DNA from: Lonicera japonica | Taxonomy: Eukaryota; Streptophyta; Magnoliopsida; Dipsacales; Caprifoliaceae | Length of the DNA: 64,000 bases | Reading direction: 5' to 3' | NCBI GenBank assembly: GCA_021464415.1 | Contig: CM038468.1 | Coordinates: forward strand, 5,084,001 to 5,148,000 | In this document: in pieces, positions 13,217 to 23,954 of the stretch | Layout of the letters: every line of letters begins with the position of its first letter | How positions within the stretch are numbered: position 1 is the first letter of the stretch | Notes under the pieces: generated by a model | Database searches by the model: none | The model's input: only the letters and a program-made list of their open reading frames with translations | What the model was told of the DNA's origin: nothing | Program-made: the position numbers and the translations under genes

Positions 13217-14851
13217 TGACGCAGCCAAAATAGCGCGTTGTGTTATAGCCCAAGTGCAGGCACGTCAAGTTGTAATATAGTCTCGGAAGTCCGAGTGTCG
13301 AACCACAGGGATAAGTGAAAATGAATGGAATGGATTACGGATTGGACGGTTTTCAGAGTTTGTGTGAGTTGGATTTGTTGTAGAACAACGGAAATGTAAA
13401 TCGGGTGTGAAAATTAATAAGAAAGCACTAAGGTAGGTGGAGGTTAGTTACGATTTAAGAGACGATGATCACGAGTTCATACAAAGATTACAACACAAGA
13501 TTTCTCGATATATGGGGAATGTTGGTGTATCTCTCAATAGCAAAGGGTGCGACGCTAGGCGACTCATTCCCGAGTTGAAGCTATATCGAGAAAGAGACAA
13601 ACGACATTCCACCAAAGACGGGGTTATCATTCCTACCTCTTAGCTACGGGTGTGAAGCAAGGCAACCCATTCCTGATGAAGCTAATCCGAGATAGATATG
13701 ACAAACTCATCATTAAAAGATTTAACATAAAGCAAGTGTATGTAATCTCATGATTTAAAGAATGAAAATTATAAAGTGAATCCTAACAATGAAACGGAAT
13801 GAAGTTTATGGGATAAATTTGTCATCTCATCATTTATCACTTATGGTAGAAAATAAAGAGTCTAAGTATCACATAAAGTGTAAGAAGCACTCAATATATC
13901 AATAAATGAATCAAAGATAAGCTAAACAAATTTATAATCCATCTATGGAGTTTTAAGAACTATTCATAATTTCTACGAAGAGGAAAAAGCTCCATGGATG
14001 GGTGAAAGAGACTACAAGCTTTCTAGAACCATATAAATATGTTATATGTTCATTAACAACCAAGCACTAAATATACAAGGCATATAAAGTCTTAATTTAA
14101 TATGAAAATACCTAGAAAGCTTGAAAGAATGGAAGATATGATGAAGCAAAGGATTCACAAATATTTATCAAACTTTAAACATGGATTGAGTCAATAATCA
14201 CCGAAAATTATATCGCAATCAACCTCCGTAACCTTAGTAAAAGACTACTCCATAATACTCAAAGCAAGAATTATAGAAGAAGTATTCATTTCTTAAAATC
14301 AAAGTAAACTTACAAGAAGAAGAAGAAATTACAAGGTGTTAGCTCTCCCTTCTCTCTAAAACTTGTACAAAAAACTAGATATCTTAGCCTAGAAGCTAAG
14401 AATTCTATTATATATTAAAAAGGGGCAAAATATCTAAACAAATATCTAAAATAGCTTGAACCACAAAATAGCCCATTTTGGGTGTGAAATGAGTAAGTTG
14501 GTCGATCATGGCTTTGCCCATGATCGATCATGAAAGTGTTCTGCCAGAAATTTTGCAAGCCATGATCGATCATGGCTTTGCCCATGATCGATCATGGGTC
14601 TGGAACTTGTCACTTAGCACATTTGCAAGCTACTAGGCTTGCTCTTGATCACCACATGCCATGCCATTGTATCCCAAACCTACGAAAACATGGAATACTA
14701 CAAAATATACACCAACTTGGGCCACATTAGATACAACACTTGCTAAGGCATTAATCTCGAGATAAGTGGATAATTATGCAGAATTAAAGCAACAAACGCG
14801 TCAAGCGACTCCTGGAAGGAGCTTAGACATGACAATATTATGCGTTTATCA
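13217..14851 (+). mobile_element. Solo LTR, same family as element A, 1635 bp
   Basis: The LTR begins TGACGC, ends GCGTTTATCA, and aligns over its length with the LTRs of element A (25282-26984, 30776-32478). TATGA is duplicated exactly at 13212-13216 and 14852-14856. No internal region remains, as expected after LTR-LTR recombination. It inserted into an inverted copy of a related LTR. Several ATGATCGATCAT palindromes lie at 14501-14600. Confidence 0.85.
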
Positions 14852-15184
14852 TATGAATGGTTTCTTCTTCTATAATATTTGTTTTTACATCTATTATCGA
14901 GTATTCTTTTACGAAGGTTACGGAGTTTAATCGCGATATGATTTTCGGTGATTATTAATTCAATCCATGTTTAAAGTTTGTTAAAAATTTGTGAATCCTT
15001 TTCCTCTTCAATAATTTCATCTTATGAACTTTTTTAGGTATTTTCATCTAAAAATATATGCCTTGTATATTTAATTCTTGGTAATTCATGAAAATAAAAC
15101 ATATTTATATGGTTATAGAAAGTTTGTAGCTCATTTCCCCCAACTATGGATCTTTGTTCCTTTTTGTAAAGATTATATAAGAGT

Positions 15185-15421
15185 AGAATTTTCTGTGGTA
15201 ATAAAGAAAGATGTACAAAGAACATGAAAAGAATTACATGCATGCATGATAAAAGATATTTTAATACTTGCTCAAAACTGTATAGCAAGAACTATTGCAT
15301 ATGTTTGATCAAAACTGTATACCAGGAACTATTGCATATGTTTGATCAAAACTGTATACCAGGAACTATTGCAAAAGCGGTAAAGTGATACCAGCTAAAT
15401 GAAAAGTGAAAGACTTTTAAC
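15185..15421 (+). repeat. R1 family segment with 37-bp tandem repeat
   Basis: GATGTACAAAGAACATGAAAAG and the following AT-rich phrase match 18780-18835 and, weakly, 58640-58690. From about 15266 to 15375 a 37-bp unit (TTTGATCAAAACTGTATACC...GCATATG) is repeated about three times. The MITE at 15422 interrupts the R1 copy, which resumes at 16331. Confidence 0.6.
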
Positions 15422-16320
15422 GAGTATTTAACCCATTTGGAGCCTTAACTATTGCACTTTATGAATGTGGAACTTAAACATTTTTTTTTTCAAATTGGAT
15501 CTTGAACTACGAAAAAGTGTCAATTTGGAACTTCCATCAAGATCCGTCAAAAAACATAACGGATGAGGTTCCAAATTGAAACTTCTTCAAAACTTTAGCT
15601 TTCTTTCATTCTTCATCCATCCAACTTCGTCCATGGGAGTTTAGCTCGAGACTTAAATGAATAAAAATTTTCACGAAACTTGGTGGAGATTGTTTTTACA
15701 ATGACTAGATTAATTTTAAAAAATTCATTAAAAAATTCAAACCGGAAGTTAGTGAAATTCAGACTAGAAGTGCACTAAAATGTTATATATTATGTAAAAA
15801 GAATTGATATTTCGAAAGCTACTAACTATGTATATTATTTCTTTTATTATAAAACCATATTTTCCGGAATTGAACTGGTTTGGCCTTGTTTAGTTGTATC
15901 GTTATAAAACCATATTTTCTGGGAAAAAAATGATTTCTTTTTACATAATATATAACATTTTATTGCACTTCCGGTCTGAATTTCACCAACTTTCGATCTT
16001 AATTTTTTGATGATTTTTTTTTGAAATTGATCTACTCATTGCAAAGACCATCTCCACTAAGCTTCGTGGAAAAAAATCATCAATTTAAGTCTCGAACTAA
16101 ACTCCCTTGGACGAACTTGGATAGAAGAAAAAGGAAGGAATGCCAAGGTTTTGAAGAAGTTTCAATTTGGAACCTCATCCGTTAAGTTATTTAACGGATC
16201 TTGACGGAAGTTCCAAATTGACATTTTTTCGAAGTTCAAGTTCCAATTTGAAACAAAAAATTGTTTAAGTTCCACATTGAAAAAATGCAATAGTTAAGGT
16301 TCCAAATGGGTTAAATACTC
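15422..16320. mobile_element. Mutator-like MITE, almost entirely inverted repeat
   Basis: The ends GAGTATTTAACCC and GGGTTAAATACTC are inverted repeats flanked by a perfect 10-bp duplication GACTTTTAAC (15412-15421 and 16321-16330), a length typical of Mutator-like transposition. The two arms, about 15422-15860 and 15890-16320, mirror each other with scattered mismatches, leaving only a short loop. A transcript would fold into a hairpin with a stem of roughly 400 bp. There is no transposase frame. Confidence 0.85.
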
Positions 16321-16330
16321 GACTTTTAAC

Positions 16331-16758
16331 CTTTGTATGTACCAGGCTAATTTAGGTCATATTCTAAATTGACAAAGTGTAATTTAGTGATATGACATTT
16401 TTATGTACAAAGCTAATTTGGGTGACAAGAATTATAATTTTTTTAAAATATGGTAAATTCCTTCTAAATTGCTAAATTACAATTTCGTCATGTAAGCAAA
16501 AAAAATCTTCCCGATATGATGGGGGTCGTTAACAAAATATATATTACAAAATGCCAACAAAGTTTTTGATTGAAACTTCAACCTTCAAGGCGTTTGTAAT
16601 CACATGGGGTGTAACCGTGCTAGCACGCATAGTGGAAAAATGGGAGGTTTCTTCACCCCATGCCTAAGTTCGAGCCATGGGAACCTTGTTTCCTTTTATC
16701 AACTAGACGTTCAATTTTAGATGGGGTATGTAGTCCCACAATGTTTTGCCCTCTTGGC
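16331..16758 (+). repeat. R1 family segment
   Basis: Phrases such as GGTAAATTCCTTCTAAATTG (16450) and ATTACAAAATGCCAACAAAG (16544), followed by a CTTCAACCTTCAAG block, match 58738-58920 in the same order and spacing. No gene is seen. The copy is cut by the hAT-like element at 16759. Confidence 0.6.
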
Positions 16759-17626
16759 TAGGGGTGTTCACGGCCCGGTCAACTGGACCGTTGACTCTGT
16801 TTTTGGACCGGACCGACCTTCTCAGTCCTAAAATTTTTCGGATCGGACTGGACGGGGTAACCTTCCAAAACCGGACCAAACCGGACCACTTTAAATGGGT
16901 TGGTTTCGGTCGGTCCCAATCAGTCCGGCAGAAAGAGACGGTGTCGCCGGAGGAAGTGACGATGATGACGGCAACGAGGATGAAGAAGAATGACAAAGGT
17001 GATTTAATTTCTTTGGGCTTAATTTAAAAATGGATTTAGAATGGGAGAGTATTAATGGAGGAGATGGATTGAGAAAGAGAAGGGGTGAGTTTGAAAGGGT
17101 GTGGTGGGGGCTGTAATTTAGGGTTTAGTTTGAAAGGGGAGGAAAGATTTAGGGTTTAGTTTGAGAGATTAAGAGAAAGAGAGAGAGAAAACGGAATAAG
17201 AGAGAGAGAGAGAGAGAAAGAAAACGGACTGAGAGAATGAGGGAAGTTGGCTGGCGGCGGCTGTATATTATGCTAGGGTTTCTAACTTTTTTTTTTTTTT
17301 AACAAAGTACTAACTTTAATTATGCTAACAAAAATTAAAATGCTCTCCCAAGAATCGAACTTGAGACCCAAACAATTCAGAACCTCCTGTCAACCACTGG
17401 GACAAAGGGAGTTACATTAATGTTTTTCTTATATTATATATATATCGGTCCGGTCCGGTTTATAGGCTTTTTTTTTTCACAAGACCAAAGACCGGACCGG
17501 TCTAGTTCGGTCCTCTAAAAATTGGACCGGACCGGGCCGTTATACATATAAAACCCGAAAAAAACCCTATTATTTGGTCCGGTCCGGTCGGTCCATTCGG
17601 TCCGGTTCGGTTTTTGCACACCCCTA
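16759..17626. mobile_element. hAT-like non-autonomous element, 868 bp
   Basis: TAGGGGTGTTCAC at the left pairs with GCACACCCCTA at the right. A perfect 8-bp duplication CTCTTGGC (16751-16758 and 17627-17634) is the hAT signature. GGTCCGG-type motifs repeat in both orientations near both ends, as in hAT subterminal regions. The core holds an AG-rich stretch (17040-17240) and a region resembling RNA polymerase III promoter boxes. Overlapping short frames on both strands at 16703-17027 are produced by the inverted ends and are not called as genes. Confidence 0.85.
17341..17412 (-). other. tRNA/SINE-like sequence with A- and B-box resemblance
   Basis: Read on the minus strand, the segment contains TGTCCCAGTGGTTGACAGG (resembling an A box) and, about 30 bases later, AAGTTCGATTCTTGGGAG (resembling a B box and the closing stem). 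It does not fold into a complete tRNA by eye. It could be a SINE head or tRNA relic carried inside the hAT-like element. Confidence 0.35.
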
Positions 17627-17904
17627 CTCTTGGCGACTCGGCTTGTTTAGTTACTGTGTTGTTGATTATCTAGTTTCTTTTTAGGTCCGGCTTGTTTAGC
17701 TGTGTTATGATTTACATAATAAAGTACGGTATCTGTTTTTGTAAATTGTTGGACTTTGGCTCCCAAAATGGACAGATCCGTCAAGTCAATTCGTCAAACC
17801 CTTAACTTTGTCAAATATGTATCTAAAATATGGAAAGCTGTGAACTTTGCTAAATTCTCGCCACTTCCATTTCAGTTTATTGATTAAACTAGAAATTAGG
17901 TAGA

Positions 17905-18573
17905 AGGGCTTATTATACATTGATTTTTACCAAAAATCCAATGAATAATATTTTTTTGAATGAAGGGCCTATTTTTAATTGGTAATTTGAATGAAGGGCC
18001 TATTTTTAATTGGTAATTAGTGTAAGAGGCCTATTTTGTTTTATATTTTAAATGAATGTATTTGAATAAATTTAAATATCATTTAATTAATAAAAACATG
18101 TTATGTATTAGCTAAATTACCCCTTTTTATGAAATTTTCACAAAAAAATATGGACTGCAAAATTCATATTGCAATAAAATATGAACTGCAAAGTTCATAT
18201 TGCAGTGAAATATGTACTGCAATATGAACTTTGCACTAAAAATATGGACTGCAAAGTTCACATTGCAGTAAAATATGGACTGCAATATAAACTTTGCACT
18301 AAAAATATGAACTGCAAAGTTCACATTGCAGTGAAATATGGACTGCAAAGTTCATATTGCAGTGAAATATAGACTGCAAAGTTCATATTGCAGTCCATAT
18401 TTTAATGCATATTGATATTTTTTTAGTTTATTTTAAGGGTTGGGATGTCATTTTATAATGAAAAAAAAAGACACATGTCATATTATCAATAAAATAAAAA
18501 ATAGGCCCTTTATTTAAAAAAAAATTATTCCTTGGCCTTAGTGTGAAAATCTTTCTCTAATAAGCCCTTTTTT
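17905..18573. mobile_element. TIR element (MITE) with internal hairpin array
   Basis: AGGGCTTATTA near the left and TAATAAGCCCTTT near the right, each followed inward by AGGGCCTATTTTT-type sequence, form long imperfect inverted repeats. The phrase GAATGAAGGGCCTATTTTTAA is locally duplicated at 17957-18015. A tandem array fills the centre. A related member appears at 51835-52540. I did not find a clear target duplication, so the ends are approximate. Confidence 0.6.
18145..18405. repeat. Tandem array of about 30-bp self-complementary units
   Basis: About eight units of the form ATGGACTGCAAAGTTCATAT plus TGCAGTGAAAT follow one another, some inverted. Each unit contains ACTGCAA and TTGCAGT around a short centre, so each can form its own hairpin. 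The array produces open frames on both strands (18127-18348 minus; 18181-18372 plus) that are artefacts of the periodicity. Confidence 0.8.
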
Positions 18574-18589
18574 TTAATTGCCCCTGGAT

Positions 18590-19270
18590 ATAATAACTTA
18601 ATAGTACAATTGCAAATAAAATCTAAAAATATTTGTTGATTTTTCTTTGTTTTTTTCTCTTATAATAGTTTATATATTGTGTTAGATTATTTGGATATGA
18701 TAATAAAATTAATAAGTCAAATTGCCTAACTGTAATTAATAATCTAAGAGCAATATTTTCCACCAATGATAAATAAAGATGTACAAAAAATATTAAAAGA
18801 AATACATGATAAAAAGATATTTTAATATTTTGATAAAAAGCTATATAGAAACCAGATATAATGATGTATGTGGTAGATCATTTTTATTGCATGTACAAAA
18901 TGAAATTTGTACTTATTAACAGTTGTGAGGTAGACCATTTTTATTGCATGTACAAAATAAAATTTGTACTTTTAACAATTGTGAGATGATTTATCGTATC
19001 TTATTTTTGCAAGTATAAATAAATGCAAGTACAAATAAATACAAAATGAAATTTGTACTTTTAACAATTCTATGAAAAGTACGCATTTTCTAAAGCATTA
19101 GAGCAATGAATCATATTTTAAGATCTCCACTTTCTTCTTTTTAGTTTAAGTTATTGGTTAAAAATAGTTGCTAAAATTCAAATTATAAAACTAGGATAGG
19201 GGAGGAAACTAATACTTGTCTGTCATCTATTTCTTAACCAAAAATTCATAAGCTCCAGCACCGACTTCCA
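18590..19270 (+). repeat. R1 family copy
   Basis: In order it holds the TTTTTCTTTG...TTATAATAGTTTA block (18640), AATAAAATTAATAAGTCAAATTG (18704), the GATGTACAAAAAATATTAAAAG phrase, two tandem variants of GTACTT.TAACA.TTGTGAG (18910-18990), and GAGGAAACTAATACTTG near 19203. Matches at 54060-54180 and 58510-58680 show the same order. No coding sequence is seen. Confidence 0.6.
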
Positions 19271-20157
19271 TTATACGTACCCTCAATTCAAATTTATAAA
19301 ATATAGTCAAATTTATGCTTCCTTTATACCCTCCAAACAAATTTATAGAATGTCCTCAAATTTCTAAATACAAATAACTTATATTTTTTTACATGTCATT
19401 AATTGTTTCTCTCTGTTTCCTATTTTGTTAAACTATTTTTCAATATTTTATGTCATAACGGATCGGATACTACACTATTTATTATCCTTATCATTTCTGT
19501 TATCCAAATCTTTTTATGTATCCCTTCACATATAGTAAACTCAACTATTTTTATCCTTATTCTAATGGTTTTTATTTTTTAAATAACTGTAAATAAGTTC
19601 TCATATGTTTTATTAATCTAAAAATTAGCAAAATGTTACAAATATATTTAACTATTTAATTTATTAATTAAGACAAAATATTTTACAAGGTATAACTCGT
19701 TAATTTAAACGAAGCATTGAATGGCAAACTTTGAACTCAAATAATGAATTTCTTTCATTGGCCCTAGATAACCAATTATGATCAGATTATACGACAAACA
19801 CCACGGAAATTCAATTGACAAATCAAAGATGAAAATCATTACCATTTAAATTTGCTACAGTTCCGAATCTTTGACGTATATTATAAATACGAATTAGGTC
19901 TTTTTTTTTCTTTTTATTAGTTTCTAAGCTTTTTTTTAGTTTAAAAGATTTTGAGTCAGCCTGTTCTGTTTTATTTTTTTTACGGGTGAGAAAATATGTA
20001 TGTATATATACATTAGATATACTAAATTACAGTGGATACGGATGTCTTATAAAATGGATATCCACAAATATGGATAAACCACATCAAATACGGATTATCC
20101 AGGTTGAATATCATCATTATCCATATCCATATTCATTTCTTCGAATATTTCAAAATA
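19271..20157. other. AT-rich spacer
   Basis: No gene, RNA or terminal repeat is recognisable. Small frames such as 19986-20180 lie across the CACTA boundary. Confidence 0.4.
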
Positions 20158-20174
20158 CACTACCTCTAAAGGTC

Positions 20175-20800
20175 ACTTAGGCGATGTACTCTGTATGTCG
20201 CCCAAGTACACAAATACGTCGCCTAAGAAGTGGGCGACGTAGGCTACGTCGCCTAAGATACGTTGCTTAAACCGCGTCGCCTAAGATAATAGGCGACGTA
20301 GTTATTTTACTACGTCGCCTAAGAAATACCTAAGGCGACGTATGTAAATGTATATGTCGCTCAAGTAAAATACCTTAGAGGACGTAGTTAAATACCTACG
20401 TCGCCCAAGTAAGATCTTAGGGGACGTAGTTAAATACGTACGTCGCTCAAGTAAGTACTTTAGGGGACGTAGGTAAATACCTACGTCGCCCAAGTAATAA
20501 CATCAGGCGACCTAAATAAATAACTACGTCGCCCAAGTAAGTACGTATGGCAACCTAAGTAAATGCATACGTCGCCCAAGTAAGTGTCTGAGGGGACGTA
20601 GGTAAATAACTACGTCGCTCAAGTAAGTACCTTAGGGGACGTAGGTAAATACCTACGTCGCCCAAGAAGTAACTAAGGGGACATAATTAACTACGTATGT
20701 CGCGCAAGTATTATCCGAGGGGACACAAGCATTTATATACGTCGCCCAAGTAGTAACTTAAGGGACGTACAATTATTTCTACGTCGCCTAAGTGTGAAAA
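20175..20800. repeat. CACTA left subterminal array
   Basis: Around 25 or more copies of TACGTCGCCYAAG and its reverse complement CTTAGGCGACGTA, with variants, occur at irregular 20-45 base spacing. Pairs are often head to head. The family expectation is binding of a TnpA-like protein that brings the ends together. Confidence 0.85.
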
Positions 20801-21040
20801 AAATTAATTGAGAATTGCTTTCATTCTGTGCAGCCTACACCTTCACATCTATACAAATAATCTGCGTTGGCAACCAATAGAACATGTCCCAATCATTCAT
20901 ATTTTCATTCTAACAGTTAATTATTCAATCACACAAAAAATAAATGTTCAAAAGGTATAAGATATAAAATGTCATATATATATATAACTGTTTTAAAAAC
21001 TTCACATATATTAAAATGTTCAATAATATTAAACATTAAA

Positions 21041-22100
21041 CTAAGGAGCAGAGTTATTGGAGCCATCGGATGGTGGAGCTCCCATACACATATGCCTCGC
21101 CATTTCTTCAAATTGCGTCTGTATCCTAGCCTCCCATGCCAACCGCTCCTTTTCTCGCTCCAAACGCTCTCTTTCGCGCTCGCGATCTTGCTGTTGAAGT
21201 CGCTCCTCCAAAGTCTTTGTTTTTGCCCTAAGTTGGGCCAGCTCTTCCTCAACAACTTCATTTCTGGGCTCCTCCAAAGTCTTTGTTTTTGCACATGTCA
21301 TATGAATTTCATAAACAATTTGTAAATTATATAACCAATTTACAAGTGATCTAGTTCACTAGTCAAAATAATAATCCAAATGTTGGAGAATAATATGAGA
21401 CATAAAACAAAAATTTTAATATTCCCGCGTAGAAATCATTATCGTCCACCAAACTTGCGAAATTCACCAAAAATTCAATTTTCATCCTTTTTAAGTGATT
21501 CCAAAGCCATATGCTAGATATTGAACTATATTTTAAAATACATACTTGATATCTAACATCACTCATCAATAACCAGCTCTAAATACACCAAAACAGTAGC
21601 AAAAATCTATTTTTTGCTTATTTAAACATTCTAGTAAACCCATGGTGTGTATAATTCTATATTTTAAATCCATAACTTCCATAATTCATGTAAAACACAC
21701 ATACTTCTCCAAGTATTAACTTAAACCCAAATACCAATAATTATCAAACCCAAATCATACTAAGAAAATTCTTTATAAATTCATCAAAAATTCAAAAATC
21801 AAAGATAATTTAAAGGCTTACCTCATGGCATCAAGATATTAACCAAAGGTGATGATGAACCGAGACTTGGTGACGGAACTTTAAATTTTTTGTACTTTTG
21901 CGTAGCTCTCAAAGCGTAGAACAATTTTCTCTAAAGGCTCGTCGTGATTCGGCGGAGTTTGGTAGGTAAAATCTAGAGAGAGAAAGCTTGAAAATTAATA
22001 ACAATGGAGACCCCTTTCTCTCTCTCTCTTGCTCGGCCAAATTGGAGAAAGAATGCAAGAAAAGAAGTGGGTGGAGTTGTCTAGAAAATTCCATCATTTG
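21041..22100 (-). pseudogene. TnpA-like coiled-coil gene remnant in the CACTA element
   Basis: The best-supported part is the frame at 21041-21301. Its last 70 or so residues are a charged, heptad-like stretch (for example ERERERLEREKERLAWEARI) followed by IQTQFEEMARHM and a short tail. This resembles the C-terminal coiled coil of plant En/Spm TnpA/Ptta-type proteins. The motif KTKTLEE occurs twice because about 66 bases are duplicated (near 21205 and 21270). Further upstream on the minus strand, CCATGAGGTAAG near 21825 looks like a splice donor, and 21840-22100 could be a 5' exon or leader. I cannot reconstruct the exon chain and no DNA-binding domain is visible. It may be an internally deleted gene. 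The TnpA identity is inferred from context and composition. Confidence 0.5.
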
Positions 22101-22189
22101 GGTAAAATTTAGCTTTTTGCCTCTCTTTTTTTCAAATAAATTTTTTTGCCTCTCTTTTTTTTCGTGAAAAATTCAAATTTTTTTTAAAA

Positions 22190-22275
22190 ATCTTAGGAGA
22201 CATACTAATTTATATATGTCGCTTAAGAGTAACACTTAGAAGACATATATATATTAATATGTCGCCTAAGAGTTT
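22190..22275. repeat. Small internal cluster of the CACTA motif
   Basis: Two degenerate inverted pairs (CTTAGGAGACAT...ATGTCGCTTAAG and CTTAGAAGACAT...ATGTCGCCTAAG) lie in the element core, roughly 1.1 kb from the right array. They could mark a former end or a regulatory site just upstream of the minus-strand gene. Confidence 0.6.
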
Positions 22276-23324
22276 TTAGTTTTCAGTTTTTAAAATTAAA
22301 TTTATTTTTTTATTTTTTATATTTACATAAAAGAATTAATTAATTTAGTCATTTATTATTTATTTGTTAAAATAATTTTTTACTTTTTAATTTTTTTTTA
22401 CAAAAAAATAATTTTCGGTGATAAAAAATAAAAATCTAATTGAGTTCATTGAGTTTTTTCATTGGCCTCTTATTGCTAAGCATAAAATTTAATGGAGTTT
22501 CTAAAATATGTAACTTGTATAATTCCTCAAACTAAAGAATTATTTCATTGAAGTTAAGCATGTGTTTATCGCTTATTTTTATATAGTGGGTTCTTATTTT
22601 TATCCCCAAGGAACTCCAAGAGAATATTCAGACGAGTATTCAAGATGTGTGCCCCCCTGCTGCATCACTTAATTAGTTCTTATTGTTAAAATGCTCGCCA
22701 CAAATTTCATTATGAAGTCATCTTCAATGAGTGATATATTCAATTCTAAGAGAGACTCGGCCCATTAATAAGGTGTTTCAGCAAATAGGGTTCTTGGGTG
22801 TTCAAATTTCATATAAGGGGAAACTCTATTCAACCACATTGGTTGGATTGACTAAACCCGGAATCTTGTTCAAGAACTTGATTATTATAAAAGAATTAAC
22901 TATTTTACAATAATCATTTAACTTAATTAATAACGTTTGCAACAATTAATTCAGTTAATTAATAATGTCTACAATGATAGCGAAACCGATCGATTGAATT
23001 GCAAATAATAACAATACAACATCAATTGTAGTCATCTCACTCTGATCTTGATATAAGATTGCTATAATTTTTTTTTTCAATTGCTCATTGGTGAAAAGTT
23101 ATCATGTCATGGTATAACTACTTTTAAATTTAGTTATAGTGTAATAATTAGTATTATAAATGATTTATTTTGAAAATTAATATCATATATTTTTAAAAAT
23201 ATTCATTACGAATTTTGTTTTTAAAAATATTAATAAGAGATAGAGTACCTAAAAATCAAACAAACCTTTAATCAGAAAAATAATGTTGATTTTTCAACTT
23301 CAAAACCTATAAAATCGAGATGAC
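22276..23324. other. CACTA core, AT-rich non-coding
   Basis: Nothing recognisable is present. A 60-codon frame at 22731-22913 has no motif. Confidence 0.4.
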
Positions 23325-23945
23325 ATGTTCTTAGGCGACATAGAAATTATACATACGTCGCCTAAGATTTATCTTAGGCAACATAAGTTCGAAGGATACG
23401 TCGCCTAAGAATTTCTAGGGTGACATAGGATTTACGTACGTCTCCTAAGAAATTCTAGGGCAACGGATGATATACCTACGTCGCCTAAGAAATTTATAAG
23501 GCAACGGAGGATATACGTACGTCGCCTAAGATTTTATAGGGCGACGGAGGATATACGTACGTCGCCTAAGAAAATTTATAGGGCAACGTAAGTATCACCC
23601 ACGTCGCCTAAGATTTTATAGGGCGACGGATGATATGCCTACGTCGCCCAAGAAATTTATAGGGCAACGTAAGTATTACCCACGTCGCCTAAGATTTTAT
23701 AGGGCGACGGATGATATGCCTACGTCACCCAAGAAATTTATAGGGCAACGTAAGTATTATTACGTCGCCTAAGAATTTCTTAGGCGACATATGTATATCC
23801 TACGTCGCCCAAGAAATTCTTGGGCAACGTAAGTATATCATACGTCACCTTAGAATTTCTTGGGCAACGTAAGCATTATTACGTCGCCTAGGTTATTCTT
23901 AGGCGACGTAGGCTATTGCTTATGTCGCCCAAGGGACATATTGGT
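23325..23945. repeat. CACTA right subterminal array
   Basis: The ACGTCGCCTAAG motif and its complement form a more regular series than at the left end, with larger repeats (ACGTCGCCTAAGATTTTATA plus GGGCGACGGA) recurring at 23510-23720. This suggests local tandem duplication of a higher-order unit. Confidence 0.85.
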
Positions 23946-23954
23946 GTAGTGATA

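Larger units (their letters stand above)
9645..15180 (-). mobile_element. Broken inverted gypsy LTR, host of two insertions
   Basis: TGATAAACGCATAATATTGT at 9645 is the reverse complement of the 3' end shared by all the gypsy LTRs here. The inverted LTR continues to 9942, resumes at 12922-13216, and resumes again at 14852-15180, where it fades out before its other end. Pieces such as the inverted GAGAGCTC block (13165) and AACATATTTATATGG (15098) match the forward LTRs at 25282 and 30776. Interruptions at 9943-12921 and 13217-14851 are later insertions. It carries the ATGATCGATCAT palindrome near 9921 and 12948. Confidence 0.75.
20158..23951. mobile_element. Non-autonomous CACTA (En/Spm-type) element, 3794 bp
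   Basis: The left end CACTAC and the right end GTAGTG are inverted and flanked by ATA on both sides (20155-20157 and 23952-23954), matching the 3-bp duplication of CACTA elements. Both ends carry long arrays of the same 12-bp motif, the binding-site arrangement for TnpA-type proteins. The core has a minus-strand gene remnant (21041-22100) but no recognisable TnpD-type transposase, so movement would need a related autonomous copy. Confidence 0.88.

Noticed and set aside
18127..18372. Periodic open frames on both strands
   Set aside because: They are produced by the self-complementary tandem units, which lack stops in several frames. No protein family resemblance.
20302..20493. 63-codon frame in the CACTA array
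   Set aside because: It is a translation of the tandem subterminal motifs.
20175..20800. CRISPR-like array of short repeats
   Set aside because: Repeats occur in both orientations with irregular spacing and sequence drift, bounded by CACTAC/GTAGTG ends with an ATA duplication. It is a CACTA subterminal array in a plant genome.
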